A program made the position numbers and the translations under genes. This document shows, in pieces, positions 15,931 to 25,408 of a stretch of DNA of 64,000 nucleotides. The first letter of the stretch is position 1, and each line of letters starts with the position of its first letter. The notes under the pieces are model-generated. The model searched no databases and was not told the origin of the DNA. It saw only the letters and a list, made by a program, of their open reading frames with translations. The DNA comes from Leuconostoc lactis (lineage in GTDB: Bacteria > Bacillota > Bacilli > Lactobacillales > Lactobacillaceae). The stretch is from assembly GCF_007954625.1 (NCBI RefSeq), contig NZ_CP042420.1:1004501-1068500 (forward strand), written 5' to 3'.

Positions 15931-17346
15931 ATGACAATCGATTGGAAACACGAGACGGCTTTACGCCAAGATGATTTTATAACAGACTTAAAAGACTTGT
16001 TGGCGGTTGAATCTGTGCGTGATGATTCAAAGGCAACACCAGAAGCACCACTTGGTCCTGGACCAAAAGATGCCCTTTTGAAGATGTTAGCAATCGCTGA
16101 ACGCGACGGTTTCACAACAAAAAATATTGATAACTTGGTGGGTTACATCGAAATTGGGCCAAAAGACGCTGACGAATATGTGGCAATTTTGTCGCACGTC
16201 GACGTGATGCCGGCCGGTGAAGGTTGGGAAACAGATCCCTTTGTACCATTTGTCACTGATGATAAAATCATTGCGCGTGGCGCCTCAGATGATAAGGGAC
16301 CAGGAATGGCTGCTTATTATGCGTTCAAGATTTTGTCTGATTTGAAAGTACCTTTGAAGCGCCGTGTGCGTTTGATCTTTGGGACAGATGAAGAAAATGA
16401 CTGGACAGGCATGACACGTTACTTTGAAGTGGAACCAGCCCCAGTCTTTGGTTTCTCACCAGATGCCGAATTCCCAATTATCAACGGTGAAAAGGGGAAT
16501 GTCCAAGTTTTGATTAAGGACGAAGCGACAAACGGTGGCTCAGTGAAGTTGGTCGCCTTTGAAGCTGGTCTGCGGACAAATATGGTGCCTGGTATTGCGC
16601 GTGCGACTGTCGTCACAGCACAAGCTGAAGCCCTGGTTGCCGCTTTCCAAGACTTTTTGGTAGCTAACCCACAAATTTCTGGTAGTGCTGAAACTGATGG
16701 TGATGACATTAAGTTTGTCGTGAATGGTAAGCAAGTGCACGGGGCAATGCCTGAAACGGGTGAAAATGCCGGCACTTACTTGGCCAACTTCTTGCAGAAT
16801 TTTGACTTTGGTGGCACAGCCAAGTCATTCTTGACATATCTAGGGACACCAGCTCATCAAGACACAATCGGTGAAAAGTTTGGCGTGAATTATACGGATG
16901 ATGTGATGGGGCCATTGTCAATGAACGTTGGGATTCAAAAGTTTGTGGCTGGACAAGAAGCCTTCATTAACTTTAACTTCCGTTATCCAAAGGGCATCAC
17001 GCCTGATGAAATTGTGGCCGGTCTTGCCACACAACTCAATGGTTGGGATGTGACACCAACTATTGGTGGTCATGCGCAAGTACCACACTATGTTGCCCCA
17101 ACTGATCCAATTGTTGAAACATTGTTGCGTGTTTATCATGACCAAACTGGTTTGCCAGCTCATGACCAAGTGATTGGTGGTGGGACTTATGGCCGCTTGA
17201 TGGCACGTGGTGTGGCGTTTGGCGCCTTGTTCCCTGATTCACCAGATACGATGCATCAAGTCAATGAATTTGCGCTATTGGATGATTTGTATCGTTCAAT
17301 TGCCATTTATGCGCAAGCCATTGCCGAAATTACGAATTTAGATTAA
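15931..17346 (+). CDS. pepV: Dipeptidase PepV (M20 family)
   Basis: 471 residues, the usual PepV length. This cytoplasmic zinc dipeptidase finishes hydrolysis of imported peptides. Zinc/catalytic motifs are HVDVMPAGEGW, ARGASDDKGPG, GTDEENDW (Glu pair) and MHQVNE at the C-terminus; HGAMPE lies in the lid domain. Codon use is that of a well expressed gene, in contrast to the A/T-rich paralogue at 5510-6940. It is monocistronic between its own promoter and a strong palindromic terminator. Confidence 0.95.
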   Translation: MTIDWKHETALRQDDFITDLKDLLAVESVRDDSKATPEAPLGPGPKDALLKMLAIAERDGFTTKNIDNLVGYIEIGPKDADEYVAILSHVDVMPAGEGWETDPFVPFVTDDKIIARGASDDKGPGMAAYYAFKILSDLKVPLKRRVRLIFGTDEENDWTGMTRYFEVEPAPVFGFSPDAEFPIINGEKGNVQVLIKDEATNGGSVKLVAFEAGLRTNMVPGIARATVVTAQAEALVAAFQDFLVANPQISGSAETDGDDIKFVVNGKQVHGAMPETGENAGTYLANFLQNFDFGGTAKSFLTYLGTPAHQDTIGEKFGVNYTDDVMGPLSMNVGIQKFVAGQEAFINFNFRYPKGITPDEIVAGLATQLNGWDVTPTIGGHAQVPHYVAPTDPIVETLLRVYHDQTGLPAHDQVIGGGTYGRLMARGVAFGALFPDSPDTMHQVNEFALLDDLYRSIAIYAQAIAEITNLD

Positions 17347-17353
17347 ACAACCG

Positions 17354-17386
17354 AAGTACGTCAGTGATCACTGACGTACTTTTTTA
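17354..17386. terminator. Perfect 28-base palindromic terminator after pepV
   Basis: The half-site AAGTACGTCAGTGA is followed directly by its complement (17354-17381), then T5. The stem is perfect over 14 bp, with the central bases forming the loop. Confidence 0.85.
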
Positions 17387-17498
17387 GTGGCTAAAAAACA
17401 TGTGGTTATAAACTTACAAAAAGTAAGCATATTACTTGCTATGGGTCTTTTTTCCTGTATAGTTAGGCCTATAACGATTATGAAAGTAGGTCATACCT

Positions 17499-18473
17499 AT
17501 GGGAACAACAATTCGCGGCATTCATCATGTCACAGCCATTACCAGCAGTGCACCTAAAATTTGGGATTTCTTTACCAACCAACTGGGGTTACATTTAATT
17601 AAAAAAACCGTCAACCAAGATGATGTCCATACCTATCACTTATATTTTTCAGATGATCGAGGCGAAGCAGGGAGTATTTTGACGTTTTTTGATTTTGCAG
17701 GGCTTCCAAAAGCGACTTTTGGGACGAATGAAATCTCACGCACGACTTTTCGTGTACCAACCCTGGCATCATTTGACTATTGGCGGGCGCGGTTTACGCA
17801 ATTTGGCATTCGCTACGATGACCAAACTGTGACCCTTTTTGGGGCTACTTATCTTAATTTCTATGATTTTGATGGCCAACGTTATGCGCTGATTGCTGAT
17901 GAGACCAATCCACGACAAAATGCCGTTACCAAGGCCCATCAACCTTGGCAACAGGCAACTGTGGCGCCAGAGCATGCCATTGTCGGCTTGGGACCAGCGT
18001 TTGTAACTGTTAACGATGACCAAGCGATGACCATTGTGCTAACCAAAAGCATGACAGCGCAAAAAATTGCGACTTCTGGCAATAACACATTGTATGAATT
18101 TGATAACGGAGGATACGGGGCGCAAGTGATTACCCAATTGTCGCGTATTATCCCAAGTGGGACACAAGGTTATGGGAGTGTGCACCATTTGGCGTTTACA
18201 GTCGATGATGACGCCGCGTTAAAATATTGGATTGATCGTCTGCAACAACTGGGGATGCATGATTCTGGACTGGTTGATCGTTTCTATTTTAAATCTGAAT
18301 ATTTCCGACCAATGCCAGGCATTTTGTTTGAATTAGCCACAAATGGACCAGGCTTTCTGATTGATGAAACCTATGAGACAGCCGGTATTCATCTTGAATT
18401 ACCGCCATTTTTGGAATCACAGCGCGCTGACATTGAAGCGCATTTGGTAAACTTTAATTCACCAAAATCCTGA
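17499..18473 (+). CDS. VOC-family ring-cleaving dioxygenase/hydrolase, MhqO-like
   Basis: 324 residues with two tandem glyoxalase/dioxygenase modules. Module 1 starts GIHHVTAITSS (metal His) and module 2 has SVHHLAFTVDDD, with a Glu ligand near the C-terminus in GILFELATNGPG. B. subtilis MhqO and its esterase partner MhqD detoxify quinone-type electrophiles; the next gene here is an MhqD-like esterase, so the pair is conserved. The ribosome-binding site AAGTAGG lies in a tiny hairpin (TAGGT-CAT-ACCTA) that touches the start codon, which might temper translation. The actual substrate is not known. Confidence 0.82.
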   Translation: MGTTIRGIHHVTAITSSAPKIWDFFTNQLGLHLIKKTVNQDDVHTYHLYFSDDRGEAGSILTFFDFAGLPKATFGTNEISRTTFRVPTLASFDYWRARFTQFGIRYDDQTVTLFGATYLNFYDFDGQRYALIADETNPRQNAVTKAHQPWQQATVAPEHAIVGLGPAFVTVNDDQAMTIVLTKSMTAQKIATSGNNTLYEFDNGGYGAQVITQLSRIIPSGTQGYGSVHHLAFTVDDDAALKYWIDRLQQLGMHDSGLVDRFYFKSEYFRPMPGILFELATNGPGFLIDETYETAGIHLELPPFLESQRADIEAHLVNFNSPKS

Positions 18474-18507
18474 GTGGATGACAGACAAGCGCAAGGATGA
18501 TAACTTT

Positions 18508-19179
18508 ATGCATGAACAAAATATGACGAACAACCAACCACTATCACCATATGATTTGGACCAAGTGCGGCATTTATTTATTTCGGGTGACCGACACCGC
18601 TCGCCGCTTGTGTTATTACATGGGACCGGTGGGGATGAAACGACCTTAATTGAAGTGGCCCAATTTTTAGCGCCGGATCATCCGATTTTAGCGATTCGTG
18701 GCCGAGTTGTTGAAAATGGTTATTATCGCTATTTCAAACGACAAGCCGTTGGCGTATTTGATTTAGCCTCTTTGGCTGAGGAAACGCAATGGCTTGTGGC
18801 GGCAATTACTGGTTTGGCTGAACGGTATCGCTTAAACGTTACCGATATGACTGCTGTTGGATTTTCTAACGGGGCTAACATTGCCATTCATGCTTTGTTA
18901 ACACAGCCACAAGCGCCTTTTAAACAGGTGATGGCATTACATGCCATGCAAGTCGCTGCGATTGCCGCACCACAAAATTTAGACGGCATACCGGTGTTTT
19001 TGAGTTATGGCACCCAAGACCCGTTGATTTCGCCACAAAACTTTGCCGCCATGCGTGATAATTTACATCAGGCAGGGGCAAACCTGTCAATTTTTCAAAC
19101 TGACGGTTCGCACAATCTCACAAACGCTGAACTCAAAGCGGCACAGACGTGGTTTAAAGCCCAACAACGTGATATCTAA
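18508..19179 (+). CDS. Alpha/beta-hydrolase carboxylesterase, MhqD-like
   Basis: 223 residues from the ATG at 18508 (AAGGAT eight bases upstream); another in-frame ATG ten codons earlier lacks a good ribosome-binding site. Motifs: LLHGTGGDE oxyanion region, nucleophile elbow VGFSNGAN (Ser), SYGTQDPLI (Asp) and DGSHNLT (His). This phospholipase/carboxylesterase family is typically linked to MhqO-like dioxygenases, as here. It probably acts on thiol- or quinone-derived esters (inference). Confidence 0.85.
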   Translation: MHEQNMTNNQPLSPYDLDQVRHLFISGDRHRSPLVLLHGTGGDETTLIEVAQFLAPDHPILAIRGRVVENGYYRYFKRQAVGVFDLASLAEETQWLVAAITGLAERYRLNVTDMTAVGFSNGANIAIHALLTQPQAPFKQVMALHAMQVAAIAAPQNLDGIPVFLSYGTQDPLISPQNFAAMRDNLHQAGANLSIFQTDGSHNLTNAELKAAQTWFKAQQRDI

Positions 19180-19221
19180 CCTCATCAAACAAAGTATCTT
19201 AGGGATGACATCGTAGTGCAG

Positions 19222-19250
19222 TTGGCGTGTTGCAGGGAACTTGTTATAAT
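19222..19250 (+). promoter_or_regulatory. Promoter of nadR leader
   Basis: TTGGCG (19222-19227), 17-base spacer, TATAAT (19245-19250). It predicts a 5' leader of roughly 115 bases before nadR. Confidence 0.55.
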
Positions 19251-19310
19251 TGATGACAAGTATTGCATGTTATGCTATGAGATACTGTTTTGACAGATAG
19301 GAAAGTGAGG

Positions 19311-19373
19311 ATGTGTACGTTGATCGGTTCAGTCTCGGGTTATAAACTGGCAACATCGCGACACATGAAATAA
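19311..19373 (+). CDS. 20-residue leader ORF (or structured ribosome-binding region) upstream of nadR
   Basis: ATG at 19311 follows AGGAAAGTGAGG and opens a 20-codon frame (MCTLIGSVSG, then YKLATSRHMK) that stops at TAA one base before the nadR ATG. nadR itself has no Shine-Dalgarno sequence. The first and last bases also pair (ATGTGT 19311-19316 with ACACAT 19361-19366). nadR may therefore be reached by translational coupling or by a hairpin that brings GTGAGG to eight bases from the start. I do not claim the peptide has its own function. Confidence 0.5.
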   Translation: MCTLIGSVSGYKLATSRHMK

Positions 19374-19374
19374 A

Positions 19375-20520
19375 ATGAGAACTTTTGCAGGAAATCTTTA
19401 TAAGGATGATCTTGAAGGCGATAATATCGGCGTTTTTTTTGGTACTTTGGCACCAATGCACGTGGGTCATCAAGCAGAAATCTACAAGGCTGCGGCATTG
19501 AATGATGGCGTGGTGGTGATTGCGTCGGGTTATACTGGTGATCGTGGTGATCAAATGGGCTTACCCGTTGAAAAAAGATTTCGTTATTTACGCGAAGCTT
19601 TTAGTGATGAATCAGATATTAAAATTGATTACATTAATGAAGACAATATGCCTCAAATGCCTGATGGTTGGGATGAGTGGACACGCACTTTAGTGGCCAC
19701 AGTGAAGCGTAATATTGTGAATCAAGACGCCAAGATTACTTTTTATACTGGCGAACCAGATTATAAGGTAGAGCTGGAAAAGCGCTTACCCCAAACTGGT
19801 CAGTTTAAAGTCAGCTTGATGGATCGCACTGTTTTAAAAATTTCAGCGACAGAAATTCGTAAGGATCCGATTGCCAACTGGGATTATATTAACCGTGTTT
19901 TCCGTCGACATTTTACCAAAAAAGTGACGGTCATGGGATCGGCCTCAACCGGTAAATCAACTTTGGTCCGCCGTCTGGCGCGGACGAGTAACTCACCGTT
20001 TTCAGAGGAATACGCCCGCGAATATCAAGAGCGATCAAATGTGAGCGATAATGAGTTAATTGTGAAAGATTATATTCGGCTGATTCAAGGCCAATATGAT
20101 GCGAATTCGCGTGAAATTAATTCGCCGGCCAATAACGGGTTAACGATTTTTGATACGGATGCGATGGTGACTAAAGTATATGCTGACATGTGGTTGGACG
20201 AGGCCGATCGGGCGCAGCTGCAACCATTATTTGATAATACGATTAGTGAAGAACAAATTGATTTGATTTTGGTCATTCCACCAGTCACACCATACGTTGA
20301 TGATGGTTTTCGTAATATGTCAACAGCAGATGAAGCCTCACGTTGGGCGTTCCACCACGCGTTGATGCGCGTTATTGATGAATATGGCTTTATGGACAAA
20401 GTGGTCTTACTAGATGCCAAAGGAGATAGTGATGACCCGTATGGTTACTATGCGCGTTATTTACAAGCCTTAGATGCCATTCAAGAAAGAACTGGCTTCA
20501 ATATCAAACATTTAGAGTAA
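19375..20520 (+). CDS. nadR: Bifunctional NMN adenylyltransferase / ribosylnicotinamide kinase (NadR without HTH)
   Basis: 381 residues. The N-terminal nucleotidyltransferase domain (about 15-180) has FFGTLAPMHVGHQ and the ISATEIR motif. The C-terminal kinase (about 185-365) has Walker A MGSASTGKSTLV. It phosphorylates nicotinamide riboside and adenylylates NMN to NAD. The N-terminal repressor helix-turn-helix of enterobacterial NadR is absent, as in other lactobacilli, so it is an enzyme only. An in-frame stop lies just before the ATG, which fixes the start. It complements pncB/nadE by salvaging ribosides. Confidence 0.94.
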   Translation: MRTFAGNLYKDDLEGDNIGVFFGTLAPMHVGHQAEIYKAAALNDGVVVIASGYTGDRGDQMGLPVEKRFRYLREAFSDESDIKIDYINEDNMPQMPDGWDEWTRTLVATVKRNIVNQDAKITFYTGEPDYKVELEKRLPQTGQFKVSLMDRTVLKISATEIRKDPIANWDYINRVFRRHFTKKVTVMGSASTGKSTLVRRLARTSNSPFSEEYAREYQERSNVSDNELIVKDYIRLIQGQYDANSREINSPANNGLTIFDTDAMVTKVYADMWLDEADRAQLQPLFDNTISEEQIDLILVIPPVTPYVDDGFRNMSTADEASRWAFHHALMRVIDEYGFMDKVVLLDAKGDSDDPYGYYARYLQALDAIQERTGFNIKHLE

Positions 20521-20525
20521 AAGAG

Positions 20526-20549
20526 AAACCAACCCTGTTGGTTTTTTTT
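20526..20549 (+). terminator. nadR terminator
   Basis: AAACCAAC/GTTGGTTT stem with 3-base loop followed by a T run, starting 6 bases after the stop. Confidence 0.85.
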
Positions 20550-20624
20550 ATGCCAAAAAAGACAACATCGTCTGCTCAGATTTTGATATGATAAAGATTA
20601 AAATGCAATGTAATGGAGGCGATT

Positions 20625-21974
20625 ATGGTAGCGCAACGGGCAGGAAATAAGGCAGAACAACACGTGTCACAAATGGGTTTTTGGGATCAATTGGCAACGT
20701 GGATTGGGGCCAATGCCAATAATGGTACATGGTATATGGGTGGTGTTTTAGCAGCGTTAGGCTTTGCTGGGGCACTTGGCGTGATTTTGATTTCAGGGCC
20801 ACTAGCTTATCTTTTTTTGGCGTTAGTGGGTTACATGGGCTACAAGCTGCGCGCTTCAACGATGAATTTGATGCGGCCAGCCTTTGGTTTACGGGGATCG
20901 ATTGGGCCATCGTTGATTAATGTGATTCAGTTTATGGGGTGGGCAGCTGTTAATACTTACATTGCTGCCATTTCTGTGAGCTATTTGCTGAGCAACATGT
21001 TTGGTACCGCACACTTTAAGCCAGGTGGGCTGAAAGGGATGCTCATTGGGGTAGCTGTGATGGGCGTGTTGCACTTAATTTCGATTTCGCTGGGACAGCG
21101 CTCAGTTCGTTTGATTGAACGGGTGGGGATGGTGTTGGTCATCTTACTAGTGATTTGGGAAACTGTTGTGGTGTTACAAGAAGTGCCTTTGTCAAAAATT
21201 ATGACTTGGACGGCACCATCAGCTGCCCATTTGCCATTTGGGAAAGCCTTAGATGTCTTTGCTGCCTTTAATTTGGCTTGGGTGACAGCGGGTGCTGACT
21301 TCACGCGCTTTGCTGATAAAAAATCGGCGGCAACAACGGCGCCATTTTTGGGCGCAACGATTGGGTTGTATTGGTTTGCCATTGTCGGCGCGATGACGAC
21401 TATTGCGGCCGCTGTTTGGACGCAAGTGTTTGATCCCAATAGTTCAGATCCATCAACGGTAGCTGCTAAGCTTGGCCTTGGCGCCTTGGCCTTAATCGTC
21501 ATCATGTTGACCTCAACGACAGCTAACGCTGTTAACTTAATGGCGGCTGGTTCGGCGTTAAATAATATTGTGCCTAAATTAAAACTCACCCCAAGTCTAT
21601 GGTTAGTCACCATTGTGGCAACACTGATGAGTTTTATTCCATTTATTGTCGGTGGTTTCATTGAGACATTTATCTGGTTCTTAGATTTAATTGGGATGGT
21701 TTTGGGACCTGAAATTGCAATTTTGTTGGCGGACTTCTACATTGTTCAAAAGCAAAATTACGACCGAACGGCCTTTAATCAAGGGAAAACATATTGGTAT
21801 ACGGGTGGCTTCAATCTCCGTGCTTATATCGTGTGGGCTTTGAGTATGGGGTGTTACTTTGTGTTACAACAGGTACCGGTTGTTGTCCAAACGGTTGGCT
21901 CAAATTGGCTCACGATGATTTTTGCGGCCGTTGTTTATGTCGCAGTTTCTAGAAATCAGACAAAAATGTTGTGA
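20625..21974 (+). CDS. NCS1-family nucleobase/cytosine-type permease (CytX/CodB-like)
   Basis: 449 residues from the ATG at 20625 (TGGAGG upstream; the earlier in-frame ATG overlaps that ribosome-binding site). About 12 hydrophobic segments. The NCS1 features are a GFWDQLATWIGANANNGTWYMGG start, SGPLAYLFLALVGYMGYKLRAS and the INVIQFMGWAAVNTY motif. NCS1 members carry cytosine, purines, allantoin or hydroxymethylpyrimidine. Neighbours do not decide the substrate, although thiamine-precursor uptake (CytX) is plausible because thiN is the only thiamine gene seen. Confidence 0.8.
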   Translation: MVAQRAGNKAEQHVSQMGFWDQLATWIGANANNGTWYMGGVLAALGFAGALGVILISGPLAYLFLALVGYMGYKLRASTMNLMRPAFGLRGSIGPSLINVIQFMGWAAVNTYIAAISVSYLLSNMFGTAHFKPGGLKGMLIGVAVMGVLHLISISLGQRSVRLIERVGMVLVILLVIWETVVVLQEVPLSKIMTWTAPSAAHLPFGKALDVFAAFNLAWVTAGADFTRFADKKSAATTAPFLGATIGLYWFAIVGAMTTIAAAVWTQVFDPNSSDPSTVAAKLGLGALALIVIMLTSTTANAVNLMAAGSALNNIVPKLKLTPSLWLVTIVATLMSFIPFIVGGFIETFIWFLDLIGMVLGPEIAILLADFYIVQKQNYDRTAFNQGKTYWYTGGFNLRAYIVWALSMGCYFVLQQVPVVVQTVGSNWLTMIFAAVVYVAVSRNQTKML

Positions 21975-22030
21975 TTTACTGGTTTTTAAGCTAAAATTAA
22001 TAAGTATTTAAAACATTTGGAGGACGTATC

Positions 22031-23326
22031 ATGTCTAACTGGACACCAGCTGCGGATCAAAAGAACCAAGGCACATTAGAATTTGAAATTTCACGCGCAC
22101 AAGTTGAAGAAGGTTTGGAACAAGCTTTCCAACGCAACAAGAACCAAGTTTCAGTCCCTGGTTTCCGTAAGGGTAAGGTAACAAAGGCATTGTTCTTCTC
22201 AAAGTTTGGTGAAGAAGCTTTGTATCAAGAAGCAATGGACATTATCTTGCCAGCTGCTTATGAAGCTGCCATTGAAGAAGCTGGTATTACACCAGTTGGT
22301 CGTCCAAACATCGAACCCGTTTCAATGAACAAGGGTGAAGCTTGGCAATTGAAGGCTGAAGTGACAACTGCGCCTGCTATCGAGTTGGGTGACTACTTGA
22401 ACCTTGAAGTTGAAGCAGCCGACACAGAAGTTTCAGATGCTGATGTGGATGCTGAAATCAAGCGTTTGCAAGAAGGTCAAGCTGAACTTGTTTTGCAAGA
22501 AGCTGACGTTAAGGCTGAAAACGGCGACACAGTTGTGATTGACTTTGATGGTTCAGTTGATGGCGACCACTTTGCTGGTGGTCAAGCCAACGACTTCGCC
22601 TTGACTTTGGGTTCAGGTCAATTCATTCCTGGCTTTGAAGACCAATTAGTTGGTCACACAGCTGGTGAAGAAGTGGCTGTTCATGTGACATTCCCAGAAG
22701 AATACCAAGCTGCTGACTTAGCTGGTAAGGACGCTTTGTTTGAAGTGAAGATTCACGAATTGAAGCGTAAGGAATTGCCTGAATTGGACGACGAATTCGC
22801 CAAGGATGTTGACGAAGAAGTTGAAACATTGGCTGAATTGAAGGAAAAGACACGTCAAAAGTTGTCAGAACAAAAGGCTGAAGCTGCACAAGCTGCCTTT
22901 GAAGATGCTGTCATCACAAAGGCTGTTGAAAACGCATCAGTTGATGGCGATGAAATTCCTGAAGCAATGATCGAAGAAGACGTACATCGTCAAATCGACC
23001 AATACTTGGGTCAATTGCAACAACAAGGTATTTCACGTGACATGTTCTTCCAAATCTCAGGTCAAACTGAAGATGACTTGCACAAGCAATTCGAAGAAGG
23101 TGCCGCAACACGTGTCAAGACAAACTTGGTACTTGAAGCGATTGTGAAGGCTGAAGGCATCGACCCAACTGAAGAACAAATCACTGAAGAAGTGAACAAC
23201 TTGGCTGCACAATACAACATGGATCCAGCACAAATCCGTGCCACATTGTCAGACTCATTGTTGAAGCATGACATTGCAATGCGTGAAGTAATCAAGAAGA
23301 TTACTGACTCTGCAAAGGCAAAGTAA
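22031..23326 (+). CDS. tig: Trigger factor (ribosome-associated chaperone/PPIase)
   Basis: 431 residues: N-terminal ribosome-binding domain with the VPGFRKGKV signature (about 38-46), FKBP-type PPIase domain (about 160-245) and a helical C-terminal arm. Codon use is strongly biased (TTG Leu, CGT Arg, AAG Lys), as expected for an abundant protein. The start is preceded by TTGGAGG. It lies upstream of clpX, a conserved order, but each has its own transcription signals. Confidence 0.97.
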   Translation: MSNWTPAADQKNQGTLEFEISRAQVEEGLEQAFQRNKNQVSVPGFRKGKVTKALFFSKFGEEALYQEAMDIILPAAYEAAIEEAGITPVGRPNIEPVSMNKGEAWQLKAEVTTAPAIELGDYLNLEVEAADTEVSDADVDAEIKRLQEGQAELVLQEADVKAENGDTVVIDFDGSVDGDHFAGGQANDFALTLGSGQFIPGFEDQLVGHTAGEEVAVHVTFPEEYQAADLAGKDALFEVKIHELKRKELPELDDEFAKDVDEEVETLAELKEKTRQKLSEQKAEAAQAAFEDAVITKAVENASVDGDEIPEAMIEEDVHRQIDQYLGQLQQQGISRDMFFQISGQTEDDLHKQFEEGAATRVKTNLVLEAIVKAEGIDPTEEQITEEVNNLAAQYNMDPAQIRATLSDSLLKHDIAMREVIKKITDSAKAK

Positions 23327-23332
23327 GCCTTT

Positions 23333-23357
23333 AAAAAAGCCCGTAGGGCTTTTTTAT
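23333..23357 (+). terminator. tig terminator
   Basis: AAAAAAGCCC-GTA-GGGCTTTTTT, seven bases after the stop. Confidence 0.9.
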
Positions 23358-23489
23358 TTTGTCGCGTTGACAAGGTGAGCTAAAAGTAGATGGATTTAAG
23401 CCATGCTGTCACGACTAATCTGTTAAAATAGATAGTATTGACAATTAGTTAAAAATTGTTTTGAACGATTATATTTAAAGGAAAAAAAT

Positions 23490-24737
23490 ATGGCGCAGAC
23501 ACCAGGTTTTGAAGAAGAAATTTATTGTAGTTTTTGTGGCAAATCTGCGAGTGAAGTCAACAATATTGTCGCTGGGCCAAACGGTATTTATATTTGTAAT
23601 GAATGCGTAGCCTTAGCTCAAAATATTATCAATGAAGAATTGACGGTTGAACAAGCAGTTACCGCTTTGTCATTGCCTACACCACATGAAATTGTGGCAC
23701 AATTAAATGATTACGTCATTGGTCAAGAAGATGCAAAGAAAACATTGGCCGTGGCGGTTTATAACCACTATAAGCGGATTAATGAACACTTTGCGCCCAC
23801 GACTGATGTTGAATTGCAAAAGTCAAACATTGCTTTGATTGGGCCAACTGGTTCAGGTAAGACGTATTTGGCCCAAAGTTTGGCACGTATTTTGAACGTC
23901 CCATTCGCCATTGCGGATGCCACAACTTTGACGGAAGCCGGTTATGTCGGTGAAGACGTTGAAAATATTATTTTGAAGTTGCTCCAGGCTGCTAACTTTG
24001 ATATTGAGGCTGCCCAACGCGGTATCATTTACGTGGATGAAATTGACAAAATTGCCAAAAAGTCAGAAAACGTTTCTATCACGCGTGATGTGTCAGGTGA
24101 AGGGGTGCAACAGGCTTTGCTAAAGATGCTTGAAGGCACGATTGCTAGCGTGCCACCTCAAGGTGGGCGTAAGCATCCGCAACAAGAGTTGATTCAAGTC
24201 GATACAACCAACATTTTGTTTATTGTTGGTGGGGCGTTTGCTGGGATTGATACGATTATCAAGGAACGTTTGGGTGAACGTGTGATTGGCTTTGGCTCAC
24301 ATGCTAATGAAAATGCCGCTGCGTTGGATGATGACAATATTCTCAAATATGTGCAACCAGAAGACTTAATCAAGTTTGGTTTGATTCCAGAATTTATTGG
24401 CCGTTTGCCAATTGTGACAGTTTTGGATGAATTGACAGTGTCTGATTTGGTGCGCATTTTGACAGAACCAAAAAACGCCTTGATTAAGCAATACCAGGCA
24501 CTTTTGGGCTTAGATGATGTGGCACTAGAATTCCAACCAGATGCGTTAGAAGCAATGGCTGAATTAGCTATTAAGCGGCATACTGGTGCACGTGGGTTAC
24601 GTTCAATTATTGAAAATGTCATGAAAGATGTGATGTTTGATATTCCAAGTCGTGACGATGTGGCAAAAGTTGTCATTACCAAGGCCTCAGTTTTGGATGG
24701 CGCGCAACCAGAATTGCATTTGAAGAAGGTGGACTAA
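23490..24737 (+). CDS. clpX: ATP-dependent Clp protease ATP-binding subunit ClpX
   Basis: 415 residues. The N-terminal zinc-binding domain has CSFCGKS and CNEC. The AAA+ module has Walker [11 protein letters not shown], Walker [11 protein letters not shown], the GYVGEDVE pore-loop region, sensor motifs and [10 protein letters not shown]. It unfolds substrates for ClpP, which is not in this window. engB follows two bases later. Confidence 0.97.
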   Translation: MAQTPGFEEEIYCSFCGKSASEVNNIVAGPNGIYICNECVALAQNIINEELTVEQAVTALSLPTPHEIVAQLNDYVIGQEDAKKTLAVAVYNHYKRINEHFAPTTDVELQKSNIALIGPTGSGKTYLAQSLARILNVPFAIADATTLTEAGYVGEDVENIILKLLQAANFDIEAAQRGIIYVDEIDKIAKKSENVSITRDVSGEGVQQALLKMLEGTIASVPPQGGRKHPQQELIQVDTTNILFIVGGAFAGIDTIIKERLGERVIGFGSHANENAAALDDDNILKYVQPEDLIKFGLIPEFIGRLPIVTVLDELTVSDLVRILTEPKNALIKQYQALLGLDDVALEFQPDALEAMAELAIKRHTGARGLRSIIENVMKDVMFDIPSRDDVAKVVITKASVLDGAQPELHLKKVD

Positions 24738-24739
24738 TC

Positions 24740-25330
24740 ATGGATGTACACAATGTTGAAATGGTCATGAGTGCGGTGTCAGCCGCCCAATACCCAACGG
24801 ACGGTAAGCCGGAAATTGCTTTAGTTGGTCGCTCAAATGTTGGTAAGTCATCTTTGACAAATACGTTAATTCAGCGTAAAAATTTTGCCCGTACTTCATC
24901 ACAGCCGGGTAAAACGCAAACGCTTAATTTTTACAATGTCGAAGACCAACTGTATTTCGTCGACGTGCCTGGGTATGGCTATGCCAAAGTATCCAAGAAA
25001 CAACGTGAAGCTTTTGGTCAGATGATTGAAGAATATATCACGTCACGTAAGCAATTGCGTGGTGTAATTAGCTTAGTTGATGCCCGACATGATCCAAGTG
25101 CGGATGATATTGCGATGTATGAGTGGTTGCATTACTATAATATTCCGATTTTGGTTGTGGCAACAAAGGCCGATAAAATTTCAAAAAGTAAGTTTAACAA
25201 ATACGAAGCTAATATTAAGCGCACGTTAGGGTTTGACGAAGAAGACAGTGATTTCTTATTCTTCTCGTCAGAAACGAAGTACGGTAAAGACCAAGTGTGG
25301 TCATGGATTGAATCACATATTACGATGTAG
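24740..25330 (+). CDS. engB: Ribosome-biogenesis GTPase EngB/YsxC
   Basis: 196 residues. G1 [11 protein letters not shown]3 DVPGYG, G4 TKADK and G5 SSE are all present. It is needed for 50S subunit assembly. GAAGGTGGA, inside the clpX 3' end, serves as ribosome-binding site, so the two are co-expressed. A terminator follows immediately. Confidence 0.96.
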   Translation: MDVHNVEMVMSAVSAAQYPTDGKPEIALVGRSNVGKSSLTNTLIQRKNFARTSSQPGKTQTLNFYNVEDQLYFVDVPGYGYAKVSKKQREAFGQMIEEYITSRKQLRGVISLVDARHDPSADDIAMYEWLHYYNIPILVVATKADKISKSKFNKYEANIKRTLGFDEEDSDFLFFSSETKYGKDQVWSWIESHITM

Positions 25331-25357
25331 AAACCAACATGATTGTTGGTTTTTTTA
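25331..25357 (+). terminator. engB terminator
   Basis: AAACCAAC-ATGATT-GTTGGTTT followed by a T run; the same stem sequence is used after nadR. Confidence 0.85.
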
Positions 25358-25390
25358 TTAGGCAGGCGCCTGCCAGAGACTTGCCACGTC

Positions 25391-25408
25391 TGATACAATT
25401 AAAGTATG
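25391..25408 (+). promoter_or_regulatory. Extended -10 promoter giving probable leaderless priA mRNA
   Basis: TG at 25391-25392 and TACAAT at 25394-25399 are followed by six bases and the priA ATG at 25406. There is no Shine-Dalgarno sequence between. Confidence 0.6.
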
